A DNA stretch of 30,741 nt. Origin: Candidatus Pelagibacter sp. (GTDB taxonomy: Bacteria; Pseudomonadota; Alphaproteobacteria; Pelagibacterales; Pelagibacteraceae). Within the stretch, counting starts at the first letter, position 1. The number at the start of each line of letters is the position of its first letter. The stretch covers positions 1 through 30,741 of the forward strand of contig JAOHCJ010000007.1 of NCBI GenBank assembly GCA_028095445.1. Reading direction: 5' to 3'. The notes beneath the pieces were generated by a model that was not told the origin of the DNA, did no database searches, and was given only the letters and a program-made list of their open reading frames with translations. Positions 12,392-20,247 of the stretch are shown here, in pieces. Both the position numbers and the translations under genes were made by a program.

Positions 12392-12468
12392 TGGCGGGAG
12401 TGAAGGGACTCGAACCCTCGACCTATCGCGTGACAGGCGATCGCTCTAACCAACTGAGCTACACCCCC
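12392..12468 (-). tRNA. tRNA-Asp (anticodon GTC)
   Basis: On the minus strand the acceptor GGGGGTG pairs with CACTCCC (one G-U). The D arm is GCTC-AGTTGGTTA-GAGC. The anticodon stem ATCGC/GCGAT encloses the loop CTGTCAC with anticodon GTC, and the T arm is GAGGG-TTCGAGT-CCCTT. The discriminator base is G, as expected for tRNA-Asp, and the 3' CCA is encoded. It lies 13 bases downstream of tRNA-Val and is probably cut from the same precursor. Confidence 0.96.
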
Positions 12469-12482
12469 ACTAATATTTGTTT

Positions 12483-12558
12483 TGGTGGGCAGTAAAGGAC
12501 TCGAACCTTTGACCCCCTCGGTGTAAACGAGATGCTCTACCAACTGAGCTAACCGCCC
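12483..12558 (-). tRNA. tRNA-Val (anticodon TAC)
   Basis: On the minus strand the acceptor GGGCGGT pairs with ACTGCCC. The D arm is GCTC-AGTTGGTA-GAGC. The anticodon stem TCTCG/CGAGG holds the loop TTTACAC with anticodon TAC, and the T arm is AAAGG-TTCGAGT-CCTTT. The discriminator is A and CCA is encoded. It begins about 49 bases after the lon stop codon and heads the Val-Asp pair in front of nuoA. Confidence 0.96.
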
Positions 12559-12607
12559 AAAACAAGCGCTACTAATACATCAACGAATAGATAATGTAAA
12601 TTGGTAA

Positions 12608-14989
12608 TTATTGAATACTGGCTTGAGATTTATCTTCAGATTTAGAAATTTTTTCAACCTCTACCCACTCAACCCTTTTTAATTGTTTTGTTAAAGCTAT
12701 TTTTAAGACTTCATCTGCATTTTCTACTGGAGTAATTTTGATGTCATCAATAATTTTTTTTGGCATATCGATTAGATCTTTTTCATTTTCTTTAGGTATA
12801 AGAACTTGTTTAATACCCGCTCTATGAGCTGCTAATAATTTTTCTTTTAAACCACCTATAGGCAAAACCTGACCAGTTAAAGTAACCTCGCCTGTCATAG
12901 CTACATCTCTTTTTACTGGATTATCTGTGATAGCAGAAACTATAGACGTAACCATTCCAATACCTGCAGATGGTCCATCTTTAGGCGTAGCTCCTTCTGG
13001 CACGTGTATATGAAAATCTTTTTTCTCAAAAACGGGAGGAATAATACCATACTCTAAACTTTTAGATCTAATATATGATTTGGCTGCTTTAACAGACTCT
13101 TGCATAACATCACCTAGTTTACCTGTAATTTGCATTCTACCTTTTCCAGGCATGGTAACTGTTTCTATCTTGAGAATTTCACCTCCATATTCAGTCCAAG
13201 CTAAACCAGTAACTACACCGATTTTATGTTCATTTTCTAATTCTCCAAATTTAAATTTTTGAACACCAAGATAGTCAGGTAAATTTTTTAGATCAATTTT
13301 AACTTCTTTTTCTTCTCCAGATACGACTTTTTTTACAATTTTTCTTGCAACTTTTGAAATTTCTCTTTCTAAATTTCTAACACCTGACTCTTTTGTATAA
13401 CTTCTAATAATTTCTTTAATTATATCTTCTGAAAGTGTCATTTCTTTCTCTTTTACTCCATTATCTTTGATTTGTTTTGGTAAAAGGTATTTATTTGCAA
13501 TATTAATTTTTTCATCTTCTGTGTAACCAGCTAATCTAATTACTTCCATTCTATCTAATAGTGGCGGCAAAATATTTAGTGTATTAGCTGTCGTTACGAA
13601 CATTACATCTGACAAATCATAATCAACTTCTAAATAATGATCATTAAAAGATGTGTTTTGTTCTGGATCTAAAGCCTCTAAAAGAGCTGAAGAAGGATCT
13701 CCTCTGTAATCATTTCCTATCTTATCTATTTCATCTAAAAGTATTAAAGGATTTTTAGTACCAGCTTTTTTCATCATCTGAATAATTTTTCCAGGTAATG
13801 AGCCAATATAAGTTCTTCGGTGACCTCTAATTTCTGCTTCATCTCTCATGCCACCAACCGAAACTCTAACAAATTCCCTATTTGTAGCTCTAGCTATTGA
13901 TTTACCTAAAGAAGTTTTTCCCACACCAGGGGGGCCAACCAAACATAAAATTGGACCTTTAATTTTTTCCATTCTTTTTTGCACTGCTAAAAACTCAATG
14001 ATTCTTTCTTTAACTTTTTCTAAACCAAAATGATCAGCATCTAAAACTGATAATGCTTTTTTAAGGTCTATATCAACTTGACTTTTTTTAAACCAAGGCA
14101 AATCAATCATCCAATCTAAATAATTTCTAATAACTGTAGCTTCAGCAGACATTGGACTCATATTTTTTAATTTTTTAAGTTCTGACATGCATTTTTTTTC
14201 TACTTCTTTTGGCATTTTTGCTTTTAAAATAGATTTATTAAGACTTGATGTTTCATCTTTACCATCTTCAATTTCTCCCAATTCTTTTTGAATTGCTTTA
14301 AGTTGTTCATTTAAATAATATTCTCTTTGTGTTTTTTCCATTTGAGTTTTAACTCTTCCTCTAATTCTTTTTTCAACCCCAATGATACTAGTTTCATTTT
14401 CCATGATTTTAATTATGGAATTAAGTCTCTTTTTTACATCAATTGTTTCAAAAATTTGCTGTTTTTCAGAAATAGTTGCTGTTAAATGACTAGCAATATT
14501 ATCTGCTATGTTTGATGCTTGATCTATTTTTTTTATACTATTAATTGTTTCTGCTGAAATTTTTTTATTTATCGATGTAAGTTTTTCTAGTCTTCTAACC
14601 GCTGTCATAGCAAGTGGCATAAGATCTTCATCTTTATTAAATATGTCATGATGATGAGCATATTCACATACAATATGTTTTTCGTTATCTTTAAAATCTA
14701 ATATTTTTACTCTTTTTATACCTTCAACTAAAACTTTAACAGTTCCATCAGGTAGCTTTAATAGCTGAAGTATATTACCTTCACATCCATACATAAAAAT
14801 ATCAGTTTTTTTAGGGTCATCAATTTCAGAATTTTTTTGAGTAACTAAGACAATTTTTTTATCCTTTTTCATTACCTCATTTAGTGCAGAGATAGATTTA
14901 TCCCTTCCAACAAATAATGGAATAACCATGCTGGGAAATACAACAATGTCTCTTAAAGGTAGTAAGGGGCGCTCAATTTTAACATCCAT
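12608..14989 (-). CDS. lon: ATP-dependent protease Lon (LonA type)
   Basis: This is a cytoplasmic AAA+ serine protease that degrades misfolded and regulatory proteins. The 793 residues match bacterial LonA. Residues ~5-200 are the N-terminal substrate domain ([20 protein letters not shown]). Walker A is GPPGVGKT at 352-359 and Walker B is LILLDEID at 415-422. The proteolytic domain carries the Ser674-Lys717 dyad, Ser in [13 protein letters not shown] and Lys in [11 protein letters not shown]. The start [14 protein letters not shown] aligns with the family N-terminus. It sits last in the tig-clpP-clpX-lon block, 64 bases after clpX. The C-terminal tail after residue ~775 is short, Ser/Lys-rich and not conserved. 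Confidence 0.97.
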   Translation of the reverse strand: MDVKIERPLLPLRDIVVFPSMVIPLFVGRDKSISALNEVMKKDKKIVLVTQKNSEIDDPKKTDIFMYGCEGNILQLLKLPDGTVKVLVEGIKRVKILDFKDNEKHIVCEYAHHHDIFNKDEDLMPLAMTAVRRLEKLTSINKKISAETINSIKKIDQASNIADNIASHLTATISEKQQIFETIDVKKRLNSIIKIMENETSIIGVEKRIRGRVKTQMEKTQREYYLNEQLKAIQKELGEIEDGKDETSSLNKSILKAKMPKEVEKKCMSELKKLKNMSPMSAEATVIRNYLDWMIDLPWFKKSQVDIDLKKALSVLDADHFGLEKVKERIIEFLAVQKRMEKIKGPILCLVGPPGVGKTSLGKSIARATNREFVRVSVGGMRDEAEIRGHRRTYIGSLPGKIIQMMKKAGTKNPLILLDEIDKIGNDYRGDPSSALLEALDPEQNTSFNDHYLEVDYDLSDVMFVTTANTLNILPPLLDRMEVIRLAGYTEDEKINIANKYLLPKQIKDNGVKEKEMTLSEDIIKEIIRSYTKESGVRNLEREISKVARKIVKKVVSGEEKEVKIDLKNLPDYLGVQKFKFGELENEHKIGVVTGLAWTEYGGEILKIETVTMPGKGRMQITGKLGDVMQESVKAAKSYIRSKSLEYGIIPPVFEKKDFHIHVPEGATPKDGPSAGIGMVTSIVSAITDNPVKRDVAMTGEVTLTGQVLPIGGLKEKLLAAHRAGIKQVLIPKENEKDLIDMPKKIIDDIKITPVENADEVLKIALTKQLKRVEWVEVEKISKSEDKSQASIQ

Positions 14990-15053
14990 CCTTTGAATAT
15001 GGATATTAAATCAAATATTGCAATAGCTATTTATTAGTTATTAACGTCAAATA

Positions 15054-16322
15054 TTAAGCTGCTGATGTTTTATCAGACTTAGTTTTACTGTTAATTTTTG
15101 AGTGAACTATAATTGGTTGTGTTAGGCCTTTGGCCGCACTTGCATCAACTATTACTTCTTCGACATTGTCTTGACTAGGTAAATCATACATTGTTTTTAA
15201 CAAAATATTTTCCAATATAGACCTTAAACCTCTAGCTCCAGTTTTTTTATTAATCGCCTTTGTAGCAATTTCTTTAACGGCATTATCTTTAAAGTTTAGT
15301 TTAGCTCCATCTAATTTGAATAATTCTTGGTATTGTTTTATTAATGAGTTTTTAGGTTCTTGGAGTATTTTAATTAAAGATTTTTCATCAAGATCTTCCA
15401 AAGTTGCAATCATTGGTAATCTTCCAATAAATTCTGGAATTAAACCATATCTTAGTAAATCTTCAGGTTCTAAACTTTTCATCCATTCACCTGTTTTTTT
15501 ATCCTCTGTATTCTTTACATTTGCTCCAAATCCTATTGATGTACCTTTATCTCTTTGAGATATAATCTTATCTAATCCAGCAAATGCCCCACCACAAATA
15601 AATAAAATATTAGTTGTATCTACTTGCAAAAATTCTTGTTGCGGATGTTTTCTACCTCCTTGAGGTGGAACACTTGCAACTGTACCTTCCATAATTTTTA
15701 ATAATGCTTGTTGCACGCCTTCACCCGATACATCTCTTGTGATAGAAGGATTTTCGGATTTTCTACTAATTTTATCTACCTCATCAATATAAACTATTCC
15801 TCTTTGAGCTTTTTCAACATTGTAATCAGCTGATTGTAATAACTTTAAAATAATATTCTCAACATCTTCACCAACATAACCCGCTTCAGTTAAAGTGGTC
15901 GCATCAGCCATTGTAAAAGGAACATCTAGAATCCTTGCTAACGTTTGAGCTAATAAAGTTTTACCACATCCTGTAGGTCCAACTAATAAAATATTTGATT
16001 TAGATAATTCAACTATTTTGCTAGTTTTGTTTTCATAATTCAGTCTTTTATAATGATTATGAACTGCTACAGACAAAACTTTTTTAGCATGTTGTTGACC
16101 AATTACATAGTCATCTAGAACTGCACATATTTCTTTGGGAGATGGTAAGCCATCTTGATGTTTGACGAGAGTATCTTTGCTTTCCTCTTTTATAATATCC
16201 ATACAAAGCTCAACGCACTCATCACAAATAAATACAGTTGGACCAGCAATTAATTTTCTTACCTCATGTTGGCTCTTGCCACAAAAAGAACAGTACAATA
16301 TATTTTTATTATTTGTAGTCAT
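15054..16322 (-). CDS. clpX: ATP-dependent Clp protease ATP-binding subunit ClpX
   Basis: This AAA+ unfoldase feeds tagged substrates to ClpP. The 422 residues match the family. The N-terminal zinc-binding domain has Cys11, Cys14, Cys33 and Cys36. Walker A GPTGCGKT is at 115-122, the pore loop GYVG at 148-151 and Walker B IVYIDEVD at 176-183. The start [16 protein letters not shown] places the zinc finger at the usual distance. It follows clpP after 89 bases, a relatively long gap for this genome, and that gap holds a good RpoH-type promoter candidate. clpX may therefore be transcribed both with clpP and on its own under heat stress. Confidence 0.97.
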   Translation of the reverse strand: MTTNNKNILYCSFCGKSQHEVRKLIAGPTVFICDECVELCMDIIKEESKDTLVKHQDGLPSPKEICAVLDDYVIGQQHAKKVLSVAVHNHYKRLNYENKTSKIVELSKSNILLVGPTGCGKTLLAQTLARILDVPFTMADATTLTEAGYVGEDVENIILKLLQSADYNVEKAQRGIVYIDEVDKISRKSENPSITRDVSGEGVQQALLKIMEGTVASVPPQGGRKHPQQEFLQVDTTNILFICGGAFAGLDKIISQRDKGTSIGFGANVKNTEDKKTGEWMKSLEPEDLLRYGLIPEFIGRLPMIATLEDLDEKSLIKILQEPKNSLIKQYQELFKLDGAKLNFKDNAVKEIATKAINKKTGARGLRSILENILLKTMYDLPSQDNVEEVIVDASAAKGLTQPIIVHSKINSKTKSDKTSAA

Positions 16323-16354
16323 AATTTTTTAAACGAATCAATTAAATTACTTTA

Positions 16355-16379
16355 ATATAGAAGACTCCTACTAATCAAG
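16355..16379 (-). promoter_or_regulatory. Candidate heat-shock (RpoH-type) promoter of clpX
   Basis: Reading the minus strand in the clpP-clpX gap, CTTGAT (16379-16374) is followed after exactly 13 bases by CTATAT (16360-16355). The CTTG...CTATAT arrangement with 13-base spacing resembles published alphaproteobacterial sigma-32 promoters. It is too short for a housekeeping -35/-10 pair. Transcription would begin near 16348, leaving a leader of roughly 25 bases before the clpX ATG. This is a pattern match by eye only. Confidence 0.45.
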
Positions 16380-16411
16380 TGTGCGTTTAGGTATGAACAA
16401 TATGTAGTGTA

Positions 16412-17023
16412 TTAGGTTCTTTTTTCTACCACTTCATCTATTAAACCAAAATCTTTGGCAGACTCTGGGGTCATAAAATTATCTCGTTCAAGAGCTTTTT
16501 TGATATCGTCAACAGACTTGCCTGTATGTTTTGAGTAAATTTCATTAAGTCTTTTTTTTAAAGCCAAAACTTCATTTGCATGTATTTCAATATCTGTTGC
16601 TTGACCTTGAAAACCAGCAGACGGTTGATGAACCATAATTCTAGAGTTTGGTAATGAAAATCTTTTACCTTTTTTTCCAGAAGCCAGTAAGAAAGATCCC
16701 ATTGATGCAGCCTGACCAATGCATAAAGTTGAAACGTCTGGTTTAATATATTGAATTGTATCGTAAATACCAAGACCAGCAGTGACAAGACCTCCTGGGC
16801 TATTAATATAAAGATAAATTTCTTTTTTAGGATCTTCAGACTCTAAAAACAAAAGCTGTGCAGTGACGAGTGAAGCAACGTTATCATTAATAGGGCCCAC
16901 TAAAAAAATTATTCTTTCTTTTAAAAGTCTTGAATAAATATCATAAGCTCTTTCCCCTTTATTAGATTGTTCAACAACCATCGGTACTAAATTGTTCATA
17001 TGTTCAGGAAATTTTATTGTCAT
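16412..17023 (-). CDS. clpP: ATP-dependent Clp protease proteolytic subunit ClpP
   Basis: This is the serine peptidase that forms the tetradecameric proteolytic chamber used by ClpX. It has 203 residues. The catalytic triad is Ser107 ([11 protein letters not shown]), His132 (IMVHQPSAG) and Asp181 (ERDNFM), with the same spacing as E. coli Ser97/His122/Asp171. The N-terminus [19 protein letters not shown] includes a short propeptide of about 10 residues. It lies 32 bases after tig and is followed by clpX. An inverted repeat sits immediately before the start codon (separate entry). Confidence 0.97.
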   Translation of the reverse strand: MTIKFPEHMNNLVPMVVEQSNKGERAYDIYSRLLKERIIFLVGPINDNVASLVTAQLLFLESEDPKKEIYLYINSPGGLVTAGLGIYDTIQYIKPDVSTLCIGQAASMGSFLLASGKKGKRFSLPNSRIMVHQPSAGFQGQATDIEIHANEVLALKKRLNEIYSKHTGKSVDDIKKALERDNFMTPESAKDFGLIDEVVEKRT

Positions 17024-17051
17024 AAGTTGATTCTCTTAACTTATACAACTT
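17024..17051 (-). promoter_or_regulatory. Inverted repeat abutting the clpP start codon (possible leader hairpin)
   Basis: On the minus strand AAGTTG (17051-17046) and CAACTT (17029-17024) are perfect inverted repeats of 6 bases with a 16-base A/G-rich loop. The 3' arm ends exactly at the clpP ATG, and the purine-rich AAGAGA ribosome-site candidate lies in the loop. A weak stem like this could modulate initiation. In such AT-rich sequence a 6-base repeat can also arise by chance. Confidence 0.2.
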
Positions 17052-17055
17052 GTGA

Positions 17056-18489
17056 TTACTTTTTGCTAACTTTTTTTACTTTAGAAGTTATCTTTTTAGC
17101 TGTCGATGTTTTAGCTTTAGTTTTAGCTGTAGTTTTGCTTTTTAGTGGGGTTTTTTTTTCTTCTGAATTATTATGGTCATGATCATTACTATGATCATGT
17201 TTTTGAGATTCTTTTAATATTTTCTCAGCTTCATTTTTGCTTATTTCTTTTTTATTAGGTTTTGCTTTTGTTTTGATCAAATTAATAATTTTCTCTTCAT
17301 AAACTGTACCTTTTAAACTTTGTAAAGCAGATGGGTTTTTTTGATAAAATTCCATAACCATTTTTTCCTGTCCTGGCATTGTTCTAAGTTGTTTCTGAAC
17401 TTCAGCTTGAACCTCTTGTTCTGATACATTAATTTTATTCTGTTCTCCAAATTCATTTAAAATTAAACCAACCTTAATTCTTTTTTTTGCAACATCTGTA
17501 AAATTTTTTTTATTTTTTTTTGCATCTTCTTCGGACATGCCTTGAGATAAAATCTTAATTTCATCTTCAATTAAATTTTCTGGGATTTCTTCAACTTTAA
17601 AAGACTCAATTTCTTTAAGTATTTGATTTTTTGCCAATCTATCTAAAGAGTTTTTATATTCATCATTAATTTGCTTTGACACTAGATTTTTTAAATCATT
17701 AAGATCTTTAGCACCTAAATTTTTTGCAAAATTATCATCGATTATTACTTCCTCTGATTTTCTAACAGCTATAATTTTACAATTAAATTTTGCTTTTTTA
17801 TTAGCAAAATCTTTTTGTGGATAATTTTCAGGTAATACAGCATCAACTATTTTTTCCTCTTCTTTCTTAACTCCAATTAACTGCTTATCAAAACCTCTAA
17901 TAAATAGATCTTTACCTAAAATTAATTGTGTATTTTTTCCTTCTCCACCTGAAAAATCTTTACCATCGATAGTGGCCTTATAATCAAAAATAACTAAATT
18001 TCCATCAACTGCTTTAGCATCAACAGCAACGTCTTTAAAATTGTTTTGGCTTTTTGCTATTTCTTTAATTCTTTTATCAGTTTCACCTTTATCTATCTTT
18101 ACTGAGTATTCATCAAACTTAATTTTTTCAACTGATTTGAGTTCGACTTTTGGAAGTTCTGTAACAGATATTATATATTCAAGCTCTTTATCTTCACCAT
18201 ATGTTTTTAAATCTAGTTTTGGTTGACCAGCCGGTTTAATTTTATTTTCTTGTAAAGCTTTCGTTGATGTATCTTTTAATACTTTATCTAATACTTCACC
18301 AAAGATTGCTTTACCAAATTGCCTTTTTAAAATTTCTTTAGGGACTTTTCCTGGTCTAAAACCTTTTAAGTTTACAGTATCTTTGATTTCATTGTATTTT
18401 TCATCCATATATGAGTTCATAGTTTTTTTATCTATGAAAACTTTTAAATCTTTATTTAAGCCTTTTTTATTTTCTACTGTAACTTTCAT
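17056..18489 (-). CDS. tig: Trigger factor (ribosome-associated chaperone) with Lys/His-rich tail
   Basis: This ribosome-bound chaperone and peptidyl-prolyl isomerase works at the nascent-chain exit. The ribosome-docking signature GFRPGKVP is at residues 43-50, an FKBP-type PPIase domain spans about 150-240, and the helical chaperone domain follows. At 477 residues it is about 45 longer than E. coli trigger factor (432). The extra sequence is a C-terminal tail from about residue 425. It has a His/Asp cluster (His431, 433, 437, 439) followed by ~30 residues almost entirely Lys, Thr, Ala and Ser, like a histone-H1 tail. It is first of the chaperone/protease genes and 16 bases downstream of tRNA-Leu. 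Several long A runs occur in the gene (for example around 17500-17520). Confidence 0.95.
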   Translation of the reverse strand: MKVTVENKKGLNKDLKVFIDKKTMNSYMDEKYNEIKDTVNLKGFRPGKVPKEILKRQFGKAIFGEVLDKVLKDTSTKALQENKIKPAGQPKLDLKTYGEDKELEYIISVTELPKVELKSVEKIKFDEYSVKIDKGETDKRIKEIAKSQNNFKDVAVDAKAVDGNLVIFDYKATIDGKDFSGGEGKNTQLILGKDLFIRGFDKQLIGVKKEEEKIVDAVLPENYPQKDFANKKAKFNCKIIAVRKSEEVIIDDNFAKNLGAKDLNDLKNLVSKQINDEYKNSLDRLAKNQILKEIESFKVEEIPENLIEDEIKILSQGMSEEDAKKNKKNFTDVAKKRIKVGLILNEFGEQNKINVSEQEVQAEVQKQLRTMPGQEKMVMEFYQKNPSALQSLKGTVYEEKIINLIKTKAKPNKKEISKNEAEKILKESQKHDHSNDHDHNNSEEKKTPLKSKTTAKTKAKTSTAKKITSKVKKVSKK

Positions 18490-18505
18490 AATTATATTCT
18501 CTTAT

Positions 18506-18590
18506 TGGTAGGCGAAATAGGACTCGAACCTACACAGATTGCTCTATCGGTTCCTAAGACCGACGCGTCTACCAATTCCGCCATTCGCCC
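18506..18590 (-). tRNA. tRNA-Leu (anticodon TAG)
   Basis: This is an 85-base class II tRNA on the minus strand. The acceptor GGGCGAA pairs with TTCGCCT. The D loop includes GGTAGAC. The anticodon stem TCGGT/ACCGA encloses the loop CTTAGGA with anticodon TAG. There is a long variable arm and a T arm GTAGG-TTCGAGT-CCTAT, with discriminator A and encoded CCA. Only 16 bases separate its 3' end from the tig start codon, so the tig mRNA probably begins as a tRNA-mRNA precursor processed by RNase P and 3' nucleases. Confidence 0.95.
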
Positions 18591-18604
18591 ACAAATCATG
18601 AGGT

Positions 18605-18639
18605 TTTATATATTATTGAATGAATTTGTCCAATGACAA
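18605..18639 (-). promoter_or_regulatory. Candidate sigma-70 promoter for tRNA-Leu/tig
   Basis: On the minus strand upstream of tRNA-Leu, TTGTCA (18639-18634, five of six to TTGACA) is followed after 18 bases by TAATAT. An overlapping alternative is TTGGAC (18633-18628), then 17 bases, then TATAAA (18610-18605). Either would start transcription about 8-12 bases before the mature tRNA 5' end. The background is very AT-rich, so -10-like words are common and the call is moderate. Confidence 0.4.
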
Positions 18640-18692
18640 TAATTGTAAAATATATTAATAATTATTTATATTTAATATAAAATTTACAAAAA

Positions 18693-18947
18693 ATGATCAT
18701 TTCTCCATGTATAAGCATTTGTAAGATGGATCCTAAGACAGGGTATTGTTATGGTTGTGGTAGAAATGATGATGAAAAAAGAAATTGGAAACTTGACGAA
18801 ACAACTGAAGAATGGAAAACAACTAATATTGACACAATAAAAAAAAGATTGACTGGGTGGCAACTGGAAAGTTTTGAAGAGTCTTATCAATATAAGATTA
18901 AAAATGGTATATCTTTATTTAAAAAAACCTTGTTAAAGAATAAATAA
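18693..18947 (+). CDS. DUF1289 family small Cys-motif protein
   Basis: This 84-residue protein has four cysteines, Cys6, Cys10, Cys19 and Cys22 (PCISICKMDP...YCYGCGR), followed by a Trp. This is the characteristic pattern of the DUF1289 family, annotated as predicted Fe-S or zinc-binding proteins of unknown function (E. coli YdhL type). The C-terminal ~35 residues are Lys-rich and less conserved. It is divergent from tRNA-Leu/tig across a ~100-base AT-rich gap. A 57-codon membrane-protein gene follows after 5 bases, so these probably form an operon. The metal ligand role is inferred from the family, not proven. Confidence 0.85.
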   Translation: MIISPCISICKMDPKTGYCYGCGRNDDEKRNWKLDETTEEWKTTNIDTIKKRLTGWQLESFEESYQYKIKNGISLFKKTLLKNK

Positions 18948-18952
18948 TTTTA

Positions 18953-19126
18953 ATGAATAAATTAACAATATTAATAATCATATATATAGCTGGCGTTATA
19001 ATTGGTGCTCTCTTTTTAGATATTTGGGGACCTGAAACAACACTCATTAAAACAATGTCAATTTTTTTATGGACAATTATTTTTTTAATTGCGCTTTTTT
19101 ATTGTGAGAAAAATGAAAAAAAATAA
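18953..19126 (+). CDS. Small two-helix membrane protein, unknown function (57 aa)
   Basis: The ORF reads MNKLTILIIIYIAGVIIGAL and onward and ends in CEKNEKK. It has two hydrophobic segments (about residues 4-22 and 35-51) separated by a short polar loop with DIWGPETT, and a positively charged C-terminus. That is the profile of a genuine small inner-membrane hairpin protein. It starts 5 bases after the DUF1289 gene and overlaps the next gene by 14 bases, which supports it being translated. I do not recognise a family. Confidence 0.6.
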   Translation: MNKLTILIIIYIAGVIIGALFLDIWGPETTLIKTMSIFLWTIIFLIALFYCEKNEKK

Positions 19127-19547
19127 ATTTGTAATAAGAATATTTTTTCTATCAATTGTTTTTTTAAGTATTAATTCAAATCTAAATTCTGAGATTATGA
19201 TTTTGAGCAAATGTAAAAGCCTCAAAGATGGTTTTATTAAAAATGAATATATATTAGATTTTGAAAAATCATTAATGGTTAGAAATTACATATATGACAA
19301 TAAAACATACAAAAAACATCGTGTTACTGACCTAAGTATTAAAAAAGAAAATTCAATCGAAAGATTTATTTATCAAAATGAGGATTTAATATTGACTGAT
19401 AAAATTGGATATCCTCAATTTTATACTCAATTAATGTTTAAAAAAAATAACCCTATTATTAATATAAAAACTGTAATTAATGATGTGTCTGCTGTATCAA
19501 AAATATCTACATGTGAAAAAGTAGAAATTTTTGAAAAAGAAAGTTAA
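19113..19547 (+). CDS. Predicted secreted protein, unknown function (144 aa)
   Basis: I chose the ATG at 19113, which gives MKKNKFVIRIFFLSIVFLSI as a clear signal peptide. A TTG 24 bases upstream would only add a few residues inside the previous gene. The mature part has about 120 residues, with two cysteines near its ends (ILSKCKSL and ISTCEKVE) that could form a disulfide, and a beta-rich look. No known domain is recognisable. It is third in the plus-strand set DUF1289 - membrane hairpin - secreted protein. Its stop codon overlaps the stop of the convergent Lys-rich gene. Confidence 0.65.
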   Translation: MKKNKFVIRIFFLSIVFLSINSNLNSEIMILSKCKSLKDGFIKNEYILDFEKSLMVRNYIYDNKTYKKHRVTDLSIKKENSIERFIYQNEDLILTDKIGYPQFYTQLMFKKNNPIINIKTVINDVSAVSKISTCEKVEIFEKES

Positions 19548-19681
19548 TTTTTTTTATTCTTCTTATTAACTTTATTCAAAAAATTTGCTTTTTTTGAAGC
19601 AAACTTGCTATTAATAATATTGCTCTTATGTTTTGCAAAAGCTTGTTTTTGTGCTTGTTTCATTGCTCTCTTTGATGACAT
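19544..19681 (-). CDS. Small Lys-rich basic protein, unknown function (45 aa)
   Basis: The ORF reads MSSKRAMKQAQKQAFAKHKS and continues to a Lys/Asn-rich end (NKVNKKNKKN). About a third of residues are Lys, Arg or His and acidic residues are absent, so it would be strongly basic, as in nucleic-acid- or ribosome-associated small proteins. It begins 3 bases after the histidine phosphatase stop, consistent with co-translation, and its stop overlaps that of the convergent secreted-protein gene. No family is recognised. Being short and AT-rich, it could also be a chance ORF, but composition and spacing favour a gene. Confidence 0.5.
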   Translation of the reverse strand: MSSKRAMKQAQKQAFAKHKSNIINSKFASKKANFLNKVNKKNKKN

Positions 19682-19684
19682 ATT

Positions 19685-20245
19685 TTAAAAAACTGAGTTT
19701 AAATTACCTATCACATTATAGTTTTTATCAGAGATTACAATCTCTCCTGAAGATGGGTAAACATTTAACACTTCAGAAATTACAACATAATGTGTAATAA
19801 ATACTAAATTTTTTTTGCCACTCCAGTTGTCAATATATTTCTTTAATTCTAAGATATGATTTTCTTTATTATTAGAAAATCTTTCTTCATAAAATGAATT
19901 AAGAAAACTATTAGTTTCATATTTATCTCCAAAGGCTATTAGTGCAGTTTCTTTACAACGACACCACTGGCTTGAAATAATTTTTTCAATAGGGATTTTG
20001 TGCTTTTTAAAAGACAAACCTATAGCTATAGATTGATCTCTGCCTTCTTGGTTTAAATTTCTTTGTGTTGAGCAATCTTTAATATTAAAGTTAGCTGGAT
20101 CTCCGGATCCTGGTGCATATGCATGTCTTATAAATATTAATTTTCCACCTTCTTTAATAGCTTCAATCAATAATTCTTTTGAATTAGCTTTTATTGAATG
20201 TGTTAACAATATAAATATAATTAATATAAATTTTATTATCTTCAT
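19685..20245 (-). CDS. Exported histidine phosphatase family protein
   Basis: This is a histidine phosphatase (phosphoglycerate-mutase-like fold) of 186 residues. The N-terminal segment MKIIKFILIIFILLTHSIKA is a signal peptide, so it probably acts in the periplasm. The catalytic residues are all visible: Arg40-His41 (LIFIRHAYAPGSGDP), Arg96 (SSQWCRCKETA), an acid at Glu120/121 and His152 (FITHYVV). RHA replaces the more common RHG, as in the SixA/Ais-like branch. The substrate is unknown. Its start codon lies 2 bases from the start codon of the divergent glycosylase gene, so its promoter must lie inside that gene. Confidence 0.85.
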   Translation of the reverse strand: MKIIKFILIIFILLTHSIKANSKELLIEAIKEGGKLIFIRHAYAPGSGDPANFNIKDCSTQRNLNQEGRDQSIAIGLSFKKHKIPIEKIISSQWCRCKETALIAFGDKYETNSFLNSFYEERFSNNKENHILELKKYIDNWSGKKNLVFITHYVVISEVLNVYPSSGEIVISDKNYNVIGNLNSVF

Positions 20246-20247
20246 TT

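Noticed and set aside
12190..12543. Minus-strand ORF of 117 codons spanning both tRNAs and the start of nuoA
   Set aside because: It covers two well-folded tRNA genes and the nuoA coding region in another frame. Its translation is just tRNA sequence read as protein.
14995..15050. Possible RpoH-type or sigma-70 promoter before lon (TTGACG, TTGCAA...CCATAT)
   Set aside because: CCATAT would sit only about 8 bases before the lon ATG, leaving almost no leader. TTGACG lacks a fitting -10 at 16-18 bases.
17495..17525. Long A runs in tig as possible programmed frameshift or slippage site
   Set aside because: The reading frame continues intact on both sides and Lys-rich runs are common in this AT-rich genome. 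There is no alternative product to explain.
19541..19572. 8-base inverted repeat AAGTTAAT / ATTAACTT at the convergent gene junction, possible bidirectional terminator
   Set aside because: The stem is almost all A-T with a 16-base loop, and it lies within the coding end of the Lys-rich gene. It is too weak to call.
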